Shown: positions 14,613 through 21,423 of the stretch, in pieces | Numbering within the stretch: position 1 is the first letter of the stretch | How the letters are laid out: each line of letters begins with the position of its first letter | Program-made: the position numbers and the translations under genes | The notes under the pieces: generated by a model | Databases searched by the model: none | Told to the model about the DNA's origin: nothing | Seen by the model: only the letters and a program-made list of their open reading frames with translations | Virus record (IMG/VR): IMGVR_UViG_3300030107_001718 | Span: 1-21,423 of that record | Source: a virus | Direction: 5' to 3' (one strand) | Length of the DNA stretch: 21,423 nt

Positions 14613-15150
14613 AGTACCACAAGTATCATTTGAAAGGGCATTACCAGGTCAGGGATTAACACATGAGTTGGGTAATAGACCATGGCAGCAACCCCCACAG
14701 TATACAACTGTAGAGCAAGCATTACAGTATCATATTCCTCGTATAACGCATCCTGATTTGCAAGAAGATTTGATGAATGTAATAGAAACGGGTGTGCCTC
14801 TTACTATTATTGCTGAGTCATTACAGAGTGGTGCTGTTATGCAAGGCAAGCATAGTGTTGATGTAGGTATATTAATTATACCTGTGCTTATGGAAACATT
14901 AGCATATCTCGCAGAAGAGTTAGATGTAGAATATAATATGGGTACAGAGTTAAAAACAGAAGACACACCATCTGAGTCTTCAATTGCTGTAGCCATGAGT
15001 AAGATACGTAAAAGAAAGAAGGCTATGCGTGGTCTGGAAGAAGAAGAAACTCCAGTAGAAAGAGTTTCATTGGATGCAGCAATGCAACAAGATGAGCCTA
15101 TGGAAGAGGAAGCACCTCCACAAACAGGATTGATGGCTAGGAGAATGTAA
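14605..15150 (+). CDS. Conserved-looking marine phage protein of unknown function (181 aa)
   Basis: The protein begins with a polar segment containing GQGLTHELGNRPWQQPPQYT. A helical core of ~35-110 follows, with EDLMNVIETGVPLTIIAESL, a central MQGKHSVDVG turn and the hydrophobic ILIIPVLMETLAYLAEELD. The tail from ~115 is highly charged, with a basic patch (KIRKRKKAMRG), an acidic stretch, and the ending QTGLMARRM. I recall this core (NRPWxxPPQY, GVPL, GxHSxDVG) as a recurrent uncharacterised family next to large virion proteins in marine phages. The hydrophobic stretch is interrupted by acidic residues and looks like a buried helix rather than a membrane span. Overlap of 8 nt upstream and TAATG downstream puts the gene in the structural operon. 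Confidence 0.75.
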   Translation: MAEVPQVSFERALPGQGLTHELGNRPWQQPPQYTTVEQALQYHIPRITHPDLQEDLMNVIETGVPLTIIAESLQSGAVMQGKHSVDVGILIIPVLMETLAYLAEELDVEYNMGTELKTEDTPSESSIAVAMSKIRKRKKAMRGLEEEETPVERVSLDAAMQQDEPMEEEAPPQTGLMARRM

Positions 15151-16322
15151 TGTCGTTTAACTTTGGTGGTTTTTTAGCTGGGATGTCTGAGTCTATTGTA
15201 GATAAAATAGAGGCAGAAGAGGAACAACAGCGTAGATTTCAGTATTTAGCTGAGACAGAATCTATGAGAGCACGTGCAGCAAAGAAAGCTGAACGTGATA
15301 AAAAGAATGCTATCATGGAGGAACTCGCTGGTACAATGGAAGCACTAGGTATTAATGATAAAAATATTGAACTAGCTCTTGGTCAAGGGATAGGAGCTTC
15401 AAAGTTATATATTGATGCCGCAAAAAATAATTTTGGTAAGACAGACTTTTTTGATCCTAATGTTATGTTTGAAATGGCTGGTCCTAATGCAACACCAGAG
15501 GATGTTGTAAATGATATGAATGCTGCAGGTGACGCCGCAGTTAAAACTGCAGAGGTTCCAGCATTATCTCAAACAACATTAACACAACCTACTGCGCCTA
15601 CCGCTACAAATAATCAAAAGGCTGCATATTTAAAAGCTGCGTTTGGTAAACCGCCAAAAGAATACGCTAGTTTAGATGCTGCTCATGCTTCTATTGTACA
15701 AAAGATGATGCGAACTACTGACGAAAATGAATTATCTCAACTAAAAACACAAGAAGAATTTATATTAGGTAAAATTGCACTCAAACAAAAAGATGATGAA
15801 AAGAAGGGCAAAGAGCCTGACAACTGGATGACTGCAGAAAATGTTTTGCTAAATTCAAGCAGGGCTTTTAAGGACAATCTTATACAGTTTGGTCTTAAAT
15901 ATGATGACATATCAGAGACAATAGCTGGTAATTTACAGGGTAAAGGGGGTTTAGTTAGTATAGCACGACTACGTGGTGCTAACTCTCTTATGACTTTAAA
16001 CAACGCAGTGCCTACCTCAGATACTAAACTTACTGCACATATATCTAGTGAAATAAACACTGCTAAATCAGATTTAACTACATATGCAAAAAGGGTAGCT
16101 GCTGCAGGTAGAGCAACTGATCCAGAGAGTTTAACTGGTGGAACAAAATTTGATTATAATAGGTTTAGAGGGAATGTATCTAACTTAGCTGCTCTTGAAG
16201 ATATTCAATATAGACTTAGTGATGTTGTAAATTTTAACGGTAAGTTATTAGTTTATGTAGGTGCTAATGCACCACTTGATGGTGTTAGTGCTAGTTTTCC
16301 ATTTTATCAAGTAGGTTCTTAA
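15150..16322 (+). CDS. Internal-virion-like protein with N-terminal coiled coil (390 aa)
   Basis: The N-terminus (MSFNFGGFLAGMSESIVDKI) leads into a long charged helix (residues ~18-65, rich in E, K, R and A), probably a coiled coil. A mixed middle follows, with an Ala/Thr/Pro linker near 135-155. A second charged helical region lies at ~195-225 (KTQEEFILGKIALKQKDDEK), and the C-terminal part is more globular. No enzyme motif or membrane span is visible. The start overlaps the previous stop (TAATG), with an AGGAG site at 15139-15143 inside the last codons of the upstream gene. Gene order between two very large virion-like proteins suggests a core/ejection protein comparable in position to the T7 internal virion proteins; this is inference. 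Confidence 0.7.
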   Translation: MSFNFGGFLAGMSESIVDKIEAEEEQQRRFQYLAETESMRARAAKKAERDKKNAIMEELAGTMEALGINDKNIELALGQGIGASKLYIDAAKNNFGKTDFFDPNVMFEMAGPNATPEDVVNDMNAAGDAAVKTAEVPALSQTTLTQPTAPTATNNQKAAYLKAAFGKPPKEYASLDAAHASIVQKMMRTTDENELSQLKTQEEFILGKIALKQKDDEKKGKEPDNWMTAENVLLNSSRAFKDNLIQFGLKYDDISETIAGNLQGKGGLVSIARLRGANSLMTLNNAVPTSDTKLTAHISSEINTAKSDLTTYAKRVAAAGRATDPESLTGGTKFDYNRFRGNVSNLAALEDIQYRLSDVVNFNGKLLVYVGANAPLDGVSASFPFYQVGS

Positions 16323-19300
16323 ATGGCTAATAATTTTGTATTGCCTGAAGGTTTTGAGGCTGGCACAATGCCCCCACAAGGTATGCGAATACCTGATGAG
16401 AAAGAAGAGGTATTTACAAACAATCAGTTTGCTTTACCTAAAGATTCTCAAGAATCCCCCAAACAAAATAATAAATTTACATTGCCCTCTGGTTTAGAGA
16501 ACAATACATCTGTGCCTGAAGATAACTCTATAGCCACACAGATAGACATAGAGAACAAAAATGAAGAGGTAATGCAAGATGCAAGAGCACGTGTAGAAGA
16601 GTTATTTAAAATAGAGGAAAATCGTAGACTTGATTTAGCCGCTAGTGATGAGCAGATACAGAATTATATAACACAAATAGAAAATGAAAAGAAAGAAAAC
16701 TTTGCTACACTAGATAAATTATATGGAAATTTAACTAGAGAACAAGCCTTAGAAAAGTTAAAAGAAAAAAATCCTGATAGTATTTTATTTAAAGACACAG
16801 AAACAGAGGCATATGAACGTGCAGGTGTCATGGTGGGTAAGGCAAGTGATAAAAAGGAAAGACTAATTAGTTATTTAACTAGTCCAAATGCCGTTACAAG
16901 AAAACTTGCAAACAAACTTGTAGATAGTGGCATGACAAATATATCAGAGATAAATGCAATTATACAAGCTGACTCTGTGTTTAACCCTGTTACTTCTATC
17001 GTTGACGTTCCTATTTTGTATGGAGATGCGCAAGAGGCATTTAAAGAGGGTAGGATTGGTGCTGCTGGCGGTAATTTAGCTTTGGCAGGGCTAAGTGCCT
17101 TGCCTCTCGTAGGTGCTGTAGGGGTAACTAAAAAAGGCGCTAAAGAGGTAGGTAAAAGACTAGGCGTTAAGAGTGCAGCTATAGAAAATTATACACGTGC
17201 TCAAAAGGCAATAGATGCAGAGGCTGCAGAGGCAGTTAAAATGCGTGAACGTGCAATAAATGTAGCAGAAAAAAATGTAAAAACACGTAATGATTTAATA
17301 CGTGCATTTGAAGAAAATAATCTTGATGCAGGTCAGCGAATATCAAAGACTGATAAGGATGGTAATTTAGTTATTGATCCTGACTTAGTTCGTGAGGTAG
17401 GGGCAGGTAAGACAAAAGAGATATATGATACAAACTTTTTGGGTATAATAAGAGAGACAGAGGAAACATTTAAAACTGGTGATGGTGGCACACTGGGGTA
17501 CTCTGATCTTGCAAAATCTACAGATCAATTAATTAATCCTTTACTAGACCCTGATAAAATGGATGGTCTTACTGCTGTTGTATCTAAACTTAAAGAGAGT
17601 AAGCCAGATGCTTTTGGAAAGAAAACAAAGAACACAGTAATTGATGACTTGTTTGACTACACAGTTACAGGAGACTTGAAGCAGACAGAAGAATTAATGG
17701 ACTTGCTATCTTATTATGGCCTATCATTTGAAGATTATATCCTATCTGTGGTGAGTAGCGGATCAAAAGCTGGTAAAATACTTAATCAACTAAGTCAAAT
17801 AAAAAGAAAAAAATCTGCTGTTGCTAAAGGACAAGCGGAACTTGCTGCAGGGTTAGACATGAAGTCTGAGCTTGGTAAGTTTTGGAAGAATTATTTTTTA
17901 AGATTTGAGAATATAAGACGTGGATCAATGGTATCTGCGTTGGCAACTGCTGCTCGTAACGTAACATCATTTGGTATACGTGCACCTGCAGAAGCATTGG
18001 CAGATATATTTGAAGATGCAACCTTCGCATTTGCTAGAGAACAAAATAAATTAGTAGGAGCAGGTAAAGCATTTCAAGAGATAAATCCCTTTGCCAAGAC
18101 AGGTTCTTACACAGATGCTATGCGAGGCATGAAGTACATATTTGCAAAACCTCTCAGAGCAAAAGATTATACAGAGTATTTATTAGAAAGACCTGAATTA
18201 CGTGATATAAATGACAGTTTATTTGGCGGCATAAATGAGCTACAAAAACTAACTGGTAGAGGACAGGCAGAAACTGTTGTCGGAAAGGCATTTGACAAGG
18301 CGTATGGAGTCCTTGAGGATGGGGTTAGCGTTGTAAATATACCAAACCGTATGCAAGAATTTATGATACGCAGAGGTACGTTTTTAGGGGAGCTAGAGAG
18401 ACTTGTCCGAAAAGAATGGGACATGGATCTATTGAAGTCTCTTGATGAAGGCAAGATACGTGATATACTAAACGATGCTACAACTGTCAGACCATCAGAT
18501 GCAAGGTCAATACATGCAATAATGGATGACGCTGCACGTAAGGCTCTTGATGTTACCTACGCAAAGCAACCAGACTTTTGGTTGTTTAAAGATATATCAA
18601 ACTTTATTACTCGCACAGGTTTAACAACTGTAGTCCCATTTCCAAGATTTATGTTTAACTCAATAGAGTTAATGACAAAGTACATGGCAGGTGGCACAAA
18701 GCCATTGTTTAAAATGCTAACTGGTAAAGAGGTAACTCGTGGTGATGCTAGACTACTTGGACAAAATATAATAGGTCTTGGTGCGGCAAATGCTTTTTAT
18801 CAATATCGCATGTCTGATGATGCAAAGGGAACAAAATATAATGAATTACGTACAGAGGATGGTAATCTTATAGATATAACTCCACAATTTCCCCTAAGAC
18901 AATTTGCATATATAGCAGAGGCAGTAAAACAGGGTATGATTGGAGACAGAAATTGGTCAAACTTTGATCCTGATTTGACAGAGTTAGCGGAAACATTTTT
19001 AGGTAGTACATTTCGTACAGGTACAGGCAATGTCATGCTTGACACTGTGCGTGAAGCTGTAGTGCAGAGCGAAGACATTGTAGATACTAGTCGTAGAAAT
19101 GAGTTTCTTGGTAGATTCTTTGGTCAGTTAGCTGCTAGTGTGTTTACACCATTATACCAACTGTCGGATGCGCAGCGTCTACAAGGGGAGCGCCCCACAG
19201 AATACGCAGACTTTAAGCCAGAGCCATCAATGGAGTCTGGATTTACAAGCGAGTTTATACGATCCTTAAAACAAAGAGGACTATCTGCCCCATCGACAGA

Positions 19301-19850
19301 AAGAGATTTACCTCAAAGAGAATTTATAATGACAGAGGATGCCGAAAGAATAGGCTTAGGCACAAGAATGTTATTTGGTATAAACATGAAAAAGGGAGAA
19401 ACAAAAGCAGGAGAGTATCTTAAAACACTTGGATTAGAAGAGTTTGATATATCAAGTAGATCACAGTCTCCTACGATTAGAAACTTTGAGAATAGTTTGA
19501 TACGTGAGTATTTGCCATTGGCTGCTGAGATGGCTAGGTTGGCAGAAAAAGATGAGCTTGCAGCGTATGACGAACAGAGCGCAGAGTATAAAAAGAAATA
19601 TAGTAAACGTAAAGCTGGTGTGGCTGCTGCAAAAGAGAAGTTTAAAAGCTCTATTAAAATAATAAAAGAAAAGCTACAAGATGGTAGTGCAGGACAAGCA
19701 TCTCCATATGTGCAGGAATTATTATCTTACAGACGTATGGGTAAGATGCAAAGAAAGAAAGCAGAACGTGCCTTTATAAAACAGTTTGGCAACCCCGATT
19801 ACAGTAACATAGAGCATCTACGTGTATTACGTATTTTAGGGAGCAACTAA
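16323..19850 (+). CDS. Very large internal-virion/ejection-like protein (1175 aa)
   Basis: The N-terminus carries three short copies of an NNxFxLP-type motif (residues 3-8, 33-39 and 49-55). Charged helices follow (~75-160), then a hydrophobic Ala/Gly/Leu segment (~247-267, NLALAGLSALPLVGAVGV) that could enter a membrane. A Lys/Glu-rich helical region lies at ~270-340. The remaining ~800 residues are long and mostly helical, with no motif I can name. I see no lytic transglycosylase, peptidase or polymerase signature. Size (T7 gp16 is of similar length), last position in the structural operon and the hydrophobic segment fit a protein ejected into the cell envelope. The start has only a weak TAGG site and directly follows the previous stop. 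Its own stop lies in the loop of a strong terminator. Confidence 0.75.
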   Translation: MANNFVLPEGFEAGTMPPQGMRIPDEKEEVFTNNQFALPKDSQESPKQNNKFTLPSGLENNTSVPEDNSIATQIDIENKNEEVMQDARARVEELFKIEENRRLDLAASDEQIQNYITQIENEKKENFATLDKLYGNLTREQALEKLKEKNPDSILFKDTETEAYERAGVMVGKASDKKERLISYLTSPNAVTRKLANKLVDSGMTNISEINAIIQADSVFNPVTSIVDVPILYGDAQEAFKEGRIGAAGGNLALAGLSALPLVGAVGVTKKGAKEVGKRLGVKSAAIENYTRAQKAIDAEAAEAVKMRERAINVAEKNVKTRNDLIRAFEENNLDAGQRISKTDKDGNLVIDPDLVREVGAGKTKEIYDTNFLGIIRETEETFKTGDGGTLGYSDLAKSTDQLINPLLDPDKMDGLTAVVSKLKESKPDAFGKKTKNTVIDDLFDYTVTGDLKQTEELMDLLSYYGLSFEDYILSVVSSGSKAGKILNQLSQIKRKKSAVAKGQAELAAGLDMKSELGKFWKNYFLRFENIRRGSMVSALATAARNVTSFGIRAPAEALADIFEDATFAFAREQNKLVGAGKAFQEINPFAKTGSYTDAMRGMKYIFAKPLRAKDYTEYLLERPELRDINDSLFGGINELQKLTGRGQAETVVGKAFDKAYGVLEDGVSVVNIPNRMQEFMIRRGTFLGELERLVRKEWDMDLLKSLDEGKIRDILNDATTVRPSDARSIHAIMDDAARKALDVTYAKQPDFWLFKDISNFITRTGLTTVVPFPRFMFNSIELMTKYMAGGTKPLFKMLTGKEVTRGDARLLGQNIIGLGAANAFYQYRMSDDAKGTKYNELRTEDGNLIDITPQFPLRQFAYIAEAVKQGMIGDRNWSNFDPDLTELAETFLGSTFRTGTGNVMLDTVREAVVQSEDIVDTSRRNEFLGRFFGQLAASVFTPLYQLSDAQRLQGERPTEYADFKPEPSMESGFTSEFIRSLKQRGLSAPSTERDLPQREFIMTEDAERIGLGTRMLFGINMKKGETKAGEYLKTLGLEEFDISSRSQSPTIRNFENSLIREYLPLAAEMARLAEKDELAAYDEQSAEYKKKYSKRKAGVAAAKEKFKSSIKIIKEKLQDGSAGQASPYVQELLSYRRMGKMQRKKAERAFIKQFGNPDYSNIEHLRVLRILGSN

Positions 19851-19864
19851 GCTCCCTTTTTTTT
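19839..19864 (+). terminator. Rho-independent terminator ending the structural operon
   Basis: GGGAGC at 19839-19844 pairs perfectly with GCTCCC at 19851-19856 around the 6-nt loop AACTAA, followed by eight T (19857-19864). The + strand stop TAA (19848-19850) lies inside the loop, so the terminator begins within the coding sequence. On the minus strand the same hairpin is not followed by a T-run, so it should act only on rightward transcription. It insulates the convergent minus-strand operon from the structural transcript. Confidence 0.93.
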
Positions 19865-19978
19865 CAACTGTTCTATGAACCACTCTAACATTTTTATTAA
19901 ATCATTACGTAATTTATCTGGATCAGACTCTGCATTCCGTTTCTCCAGAAATCTCTTTGCCTCTTCTTCCAAGCTCAT
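19847..19978 (-). CDS. Small 43-aa ORF at the end of the minus-strand operon
   Basis: An ATG at 19978 opens a 43-codon frame ending with TAG at 19847-19849. The product (starting MSLEEEAKRFLEKRNAESDP, ending FIEQLKKKGA) is a charged, amphipathic, probably helical peptide with protein-like composition. The frame is closed upstream by a TAA three codons before the ATG. The gene overlaps the 3' end of the Rmf-like gene by 56 nt in a +1-shifted frame, and a run of seven A sits just upstream of the ATG. The ribosome-binding site is weak (CGGAT). Its stop overlaps the + strand stop tail-to-tail. It may be a separate small gene or the displaced C-terminus of the Rmf-like protein. Confidence 0.45.
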   Translation of the reverse strand: MSLEEEAKRFLEKRNAESDPDKLRNDLIKMLEWFIEQLKKKGA

Positions 19979-20180
19979 ATTTTTTTATCCGTTTTAGCTG
20001 CTCATAGTAGGCTTTATTGAAGCCTCGCTCCCATTCTCTCCACTGCATTGTGTCACTAGAGAATGGGTTTACTATTTGCCCACGTTTAAAAGCACTGTGG
20101 CCTTGCTCAAACTGCCATTTTAATGGGGCATCGTGCTTGCCAAGGTTACGTTGTTTGCGAGATAATTTTTTAAGGCTCAT
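19923..20180 (-). CDS. Rmf/CrpP-like small protein (85 aa)
   Basis: Residues ~24-59 show the compact pattern of the ribosome modulation factor/CrpP family: FEQGHSAFKRG, then NPF, then WREWERGFNKAYYEQL. This parallels the E. coli RMF pattern of RGYQAG, CPY and WLGGWREAM. The N-terminus is basic (KKLSRKQRNLGKH). In bacteria RMF binds 30S ribosomes and promotes hibernation; phage-encoded relatives are mostly uncharacterised, so the function here is open. An AGGAG site (20188-20192, read on the minus strand) lies seven bases before the ATG, and the start overlaps the nuclease gene's stop as ATGA. The last ~18 residues (GRRGKEISGETECRV region) overlap another ORF and may not be the natural C-terminus. 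Confidence 0.7.
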   Translation of the reverse strand: MSLKKLSRKQRNLGKHDAPLKWQFEQGHSAFKRGQIVNPFSSDTMQWREWERGFNKAYYEQLKRIKKYELGRRGKEISGETECRV

Positions 20181-20662
20181 GCTGCTTCTCCTATTTTAAG
20201 TTTATGATCTGAGTGTTCTTGTAAAAAAGACAAAGGTAAAATAGTAATTAGATCACCACGTGTTGGACGTGAGTGTAATCCCCATTCACCACGATAATAG
20301 TTCTTACATTTTTCTCTTATCTTGTCGATAACTTTTTCGGGCTTTACAAGATAAAAATAGTCATGTGTCTTTATTGCAACATACCTATCTATGCCATTAG
20401 GTACGCCCCAACCATCTGAAGACGTCCAGTGAGGAGGTCTTTTTACAGTGGTTAGTTCCCACCATATAGTGCCATCCACTTGACCATTTCTATACTTGCG
20501 TTTAGCTGCCTTAACATCTATCTTACCAAACTCTTTATCTAACACATCCCAATGTTCTTGTATATCCTCCTTTTTAGTTGACCTACGAATGATATTACCT
20601 CCACGTAAAGCAATAAACTCTTGCTCTGCTTCAGAACCCTCTTTAAAAGAGTTACTCCTCAT
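20177..20662 (-). CDS. PD-(D/E)XK-type nuclease candidate (161 aa)
   Basis: The N-terminal half fits a PD-(D/E)XK nuclease core. An acidic helix (GSEAEQEFIALRGG) precedes a strand-loop containing EHWDVLDKEFGKIDVKAAKR, where D39 and the D49-x-K51 pair are the probable catalytic metal and lysine ligands. After it come E69 in TIWWELTTVKRPPHW and a basic strand region. At 161 aa it is close in length to small phage resolvase/endonuclease-I-type enzymes (T7 gp3 is about 150 aa), so a role in branch resolution or host DNA breakdown is possible, though no specific family is proven. The gene overlaps the upstream small gene by 11 nt and the downstream Rmf-like gene by ATGA, in one minus-strand operon with ribonucleotide reductase. 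Confidence 0.6.
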   Translation of the reverse strand: MRSNSFKEGSEAEQEFIALRGGNIIRRSTKKEDIQEHWDVLDKEFGKIDVKAAKRKYRNGQVDGTIWWELTTVKRPPHWTSSDGWGVPNGIDRYVAIKTHDYFYLVKPEKVIDKIREKCKNYYRGEWGLHSRPTRGDLITILPLSFLQEHSDHKLKIGEAA

Positions 20663-20849
20663 CTTTATGGCCTAATGATTGTTTCAACTCGTTTACCTTC
20701 ATTTTGCCAACAGCAGATACACACTGCAACTCATGCTCTAGTTGCCGCACGACAGTGTCGTTGTACTGTATTAGATTTACGATAGCCTTTTGCTCATCTG
20801 TAAAATCATCAATGTCATATTCGGTTTCGTCAATAGTTAGTTTAGTCAT
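20652..20849 (-). CDS. DUF6447-like small protein (65 aa)
   Basis: The sequence begins with a beta-hairpin-like TKLTIDETEYDIDDFTDEQK and continues as a helical heptad-like stretch (IVNLIQYNDTVVRQLEHELQ) with a Lys-rich end. This matches the pattern I recall for the DUF6447 family, frequent in cyanophage and other marine phage genomes and without known function. A strong AGGAG site (about 20856-20860, minus strand) precedes the ATG at a short distance. The gene starts 14 bases after the reductase stop and overlaps the nuclease start by 11 nt, so it is co-translated with both. No catalytic motif is visible. Confidence 0.6.
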   Translation of the reverse strand: MTKLTIDETEYDIDDFTDEQKAIVNLIQYNDTVVRQLEHELQCVSAVGKMKVNELKQSLGHKDEE

Positions 20850-20863
20850 GTTAGTTCTCCTTT

Positions 20864-21421
20864 TTACTCACATTTTCTAAGACCAGTTTCCATATCATAA
20901 TAGCAAGCGGTCCCTTCGTCAACAAAATCTTTTGTATTTTCTATAATTTCTTCCTCTACTATGTCTTCAGCAGAGGATGCATTAAGAATACCGTACCGTT
21001 TTCCTGATGCACGAAACGTTGTACAACCAGAAGCACCACCTTCATATGCTTGCATGTACACGTTCTTAAAGTCTTCCCACGATACATCATCACCAACATT
21101 ACATGTCTTTGAACATGCACTGTCAACATACTTGCTGGCGGCATTAAGCACTTTTACGTGGTCAAACACAGACAGATCGTCTGCAGTCCTACCCTTTACG
21201 CCAAACACTCTGTAACCATAGTCCTCTACTCTCTCAGTTTTGGGTCCGTCAAAGGTGATAATGGTTCTGTCGTAATAGTAGGAGAAGACGGGTTCGATTC
21301 CACTGGAGACATTATCTGCGGAGAGACTAATTGTTCCTGTGGGGGCCACAGATAATAAATGGCTGTTACGAATGCCATAATTAGAAATATCCTGCCTAAT
21401 GTCGTCTGGTAAAGTCTTCGC
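20864..21421 (-). CDS. nrdJ: Class II (B12-dependent) ribonucleotide reductase, C-terminal part
   Basis: The frame enters from the right edge (first complete codon ends at 21421) and gives the C-terminal ~185 residues of an adenosylcobalamin-dependent ribonucleoside-triphosphate reductase. Diagnostic stretches are NYGIRNSHLLSVAPTGTISL and NVSSGIEPVFSYYYDR. Further on come KYVDSACSKTCNV and the YEGGASGCTTFRASGKRYGIL block, all typical of class II enzymes. The extreme C-terminus has two cysteines, C-YYDMETGLRK-C, the probable thioredoxin-reduced relay pair. The enzyme makes deoxynucleotides for phage replication without needing oxygen. The GTG at about 21349 is internal and not a real start, since homologous residues continue upstream. 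Upstream active-site cysteines lie outside the window. Confidence 0.9.
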   Translation of the reverse strand, partial: AKTLPDDIRQDISNYGIRNSHLLSVAPTGTISLSADNVSSGIEPVFSYYYDRTIITFDGPKTERVEDYGYRVFGVKGRTADDLSVFDHVKVLNAASKYVDSACSKTCNVGDDVSWEDFKNVYMQAYEGGASGCTTFRASGKRYGILNASSAEDIVEEEIIENTKDFVDEGTACYYDMETGLRKCE

Positions 21422-21423
21422 AA

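Noticed and set aside
16323-19850. Lytic transglycosylase or polymerase domain in the 1175-aa protein
   Set aside because: I looked for an SLT-type catalytic glutamate context and for polymerase motifs and saw none. Only size and position resemble T7 gp16.
20961-21355. Two + strand frames opposite the reductase
   Set aside because: They are shadows of a strongly conserved minus-strand gene, with no ribosome-binding site.
20864-21421. Class I ribonucleotide reductase large subunit
   Set aside because: The APTGTISL, NVSSGIEPVF and VDSACSKTCNV blocks and the C-terminal Cys pair fit the class II enzyme better, and no small-subunit gene follows.
21226-21423. Minus-strand frame at the right edge with a signal-like hydrophobic N-terminus
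   Set aside because: It is out of frame with the ribonucleotide reductase, whose conserved NSHLLSVAPTGTISL sequence is read from the same bases.
1-21423. tRNA genes, phage-type RNA polymerase promoters, att sites
   Set aside because: No cloverleaf-like sequence, repeated promoter consensus or integrase context was found by reading. I would not place a promoter on so little evidence.

Overview
This window is part of the genome of a tailed, probably podovirus-like, marine bacteriophage. The sequence is AT-rich by eye and densely packed. Most neighbouring genes are 0-14 nt apart or overlap as TAATG, ATGA or 8-nt overlaps. No tRNA, rRNA, CRISPR array, insertion sequence or integrase is visible, and no intergenic stretch exceeds 300 bases. 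The protein types (short-tail adaptor and nozzle, giant fibre, 2OG-Fe(II) oxygenase, class II ribonucleotide reductase, and several conserved unknowns) are what I associate with phages of marine alphaproteobacteria or cyanobacteria. The exact host cannot be read from the window.

Left part (1-9032, + strand) is the virion and tail module. It starts with the C-terminal end of a probable head protein and a weak terminator-like hairpin. A probable head-tail adaptor (316 aa) and a probable tail nozzle (579 aa) follow; both carry the same ~60-70 aa inserted module. Next is a 2042-aa fibre. It has an N-terminal attachment-like region, a shaft of long tandem repeats, a YadA-like stalk built on an exact 216-bp (72-codon) super-repeat, and a C-terminal self-cleaving Peptidase_S74 chaperone.

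Middle part (9036-10645, + strand) holds a 2OG-Fe(II) oxygenase directly behind the fibre gene, a 90-aa unknown protein, and two small membrane proteins. The first of these resembles a holin or spanin-like protein.

Right part of the + strand (10645-19850) is a run of five genes (1251, 66, 181, 390 and 1175 aa). I infer that it encodes internal or ejected virion proteins and their partners. The proteins have long helical or coiled-coil segments, 11-residue repeats and low-complexity linkers. A strong rho-independent terminator overlaps the last stop codon.

From 19847 to the right edge the genes lie on the minus strand and converge on the structural operon. Read 5'->3' they are the C-terminal part of a class II ribonucleotide reductase, a DUF6447-like small protein, a PD-(D/E)XK-type nuclease candidate, an Rmf/CrpP-like small protein, and a previously unlisted 43-aa ORF. 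The stop codon of that ORF overlaps the stop of the convergent structural operon. This side looks like the nucleotide-metabolism/early module.

The observations most worth following are the shared inserted module in adaptor and nozzle, the exact-register super-repeat of the fibre with one 51-bp unit expansion, the hendecad and NNxFxLP repeats of the internal proteins, and the frame relationship at the A7 run between the Rmf-like gene and the 43-aa ORF.
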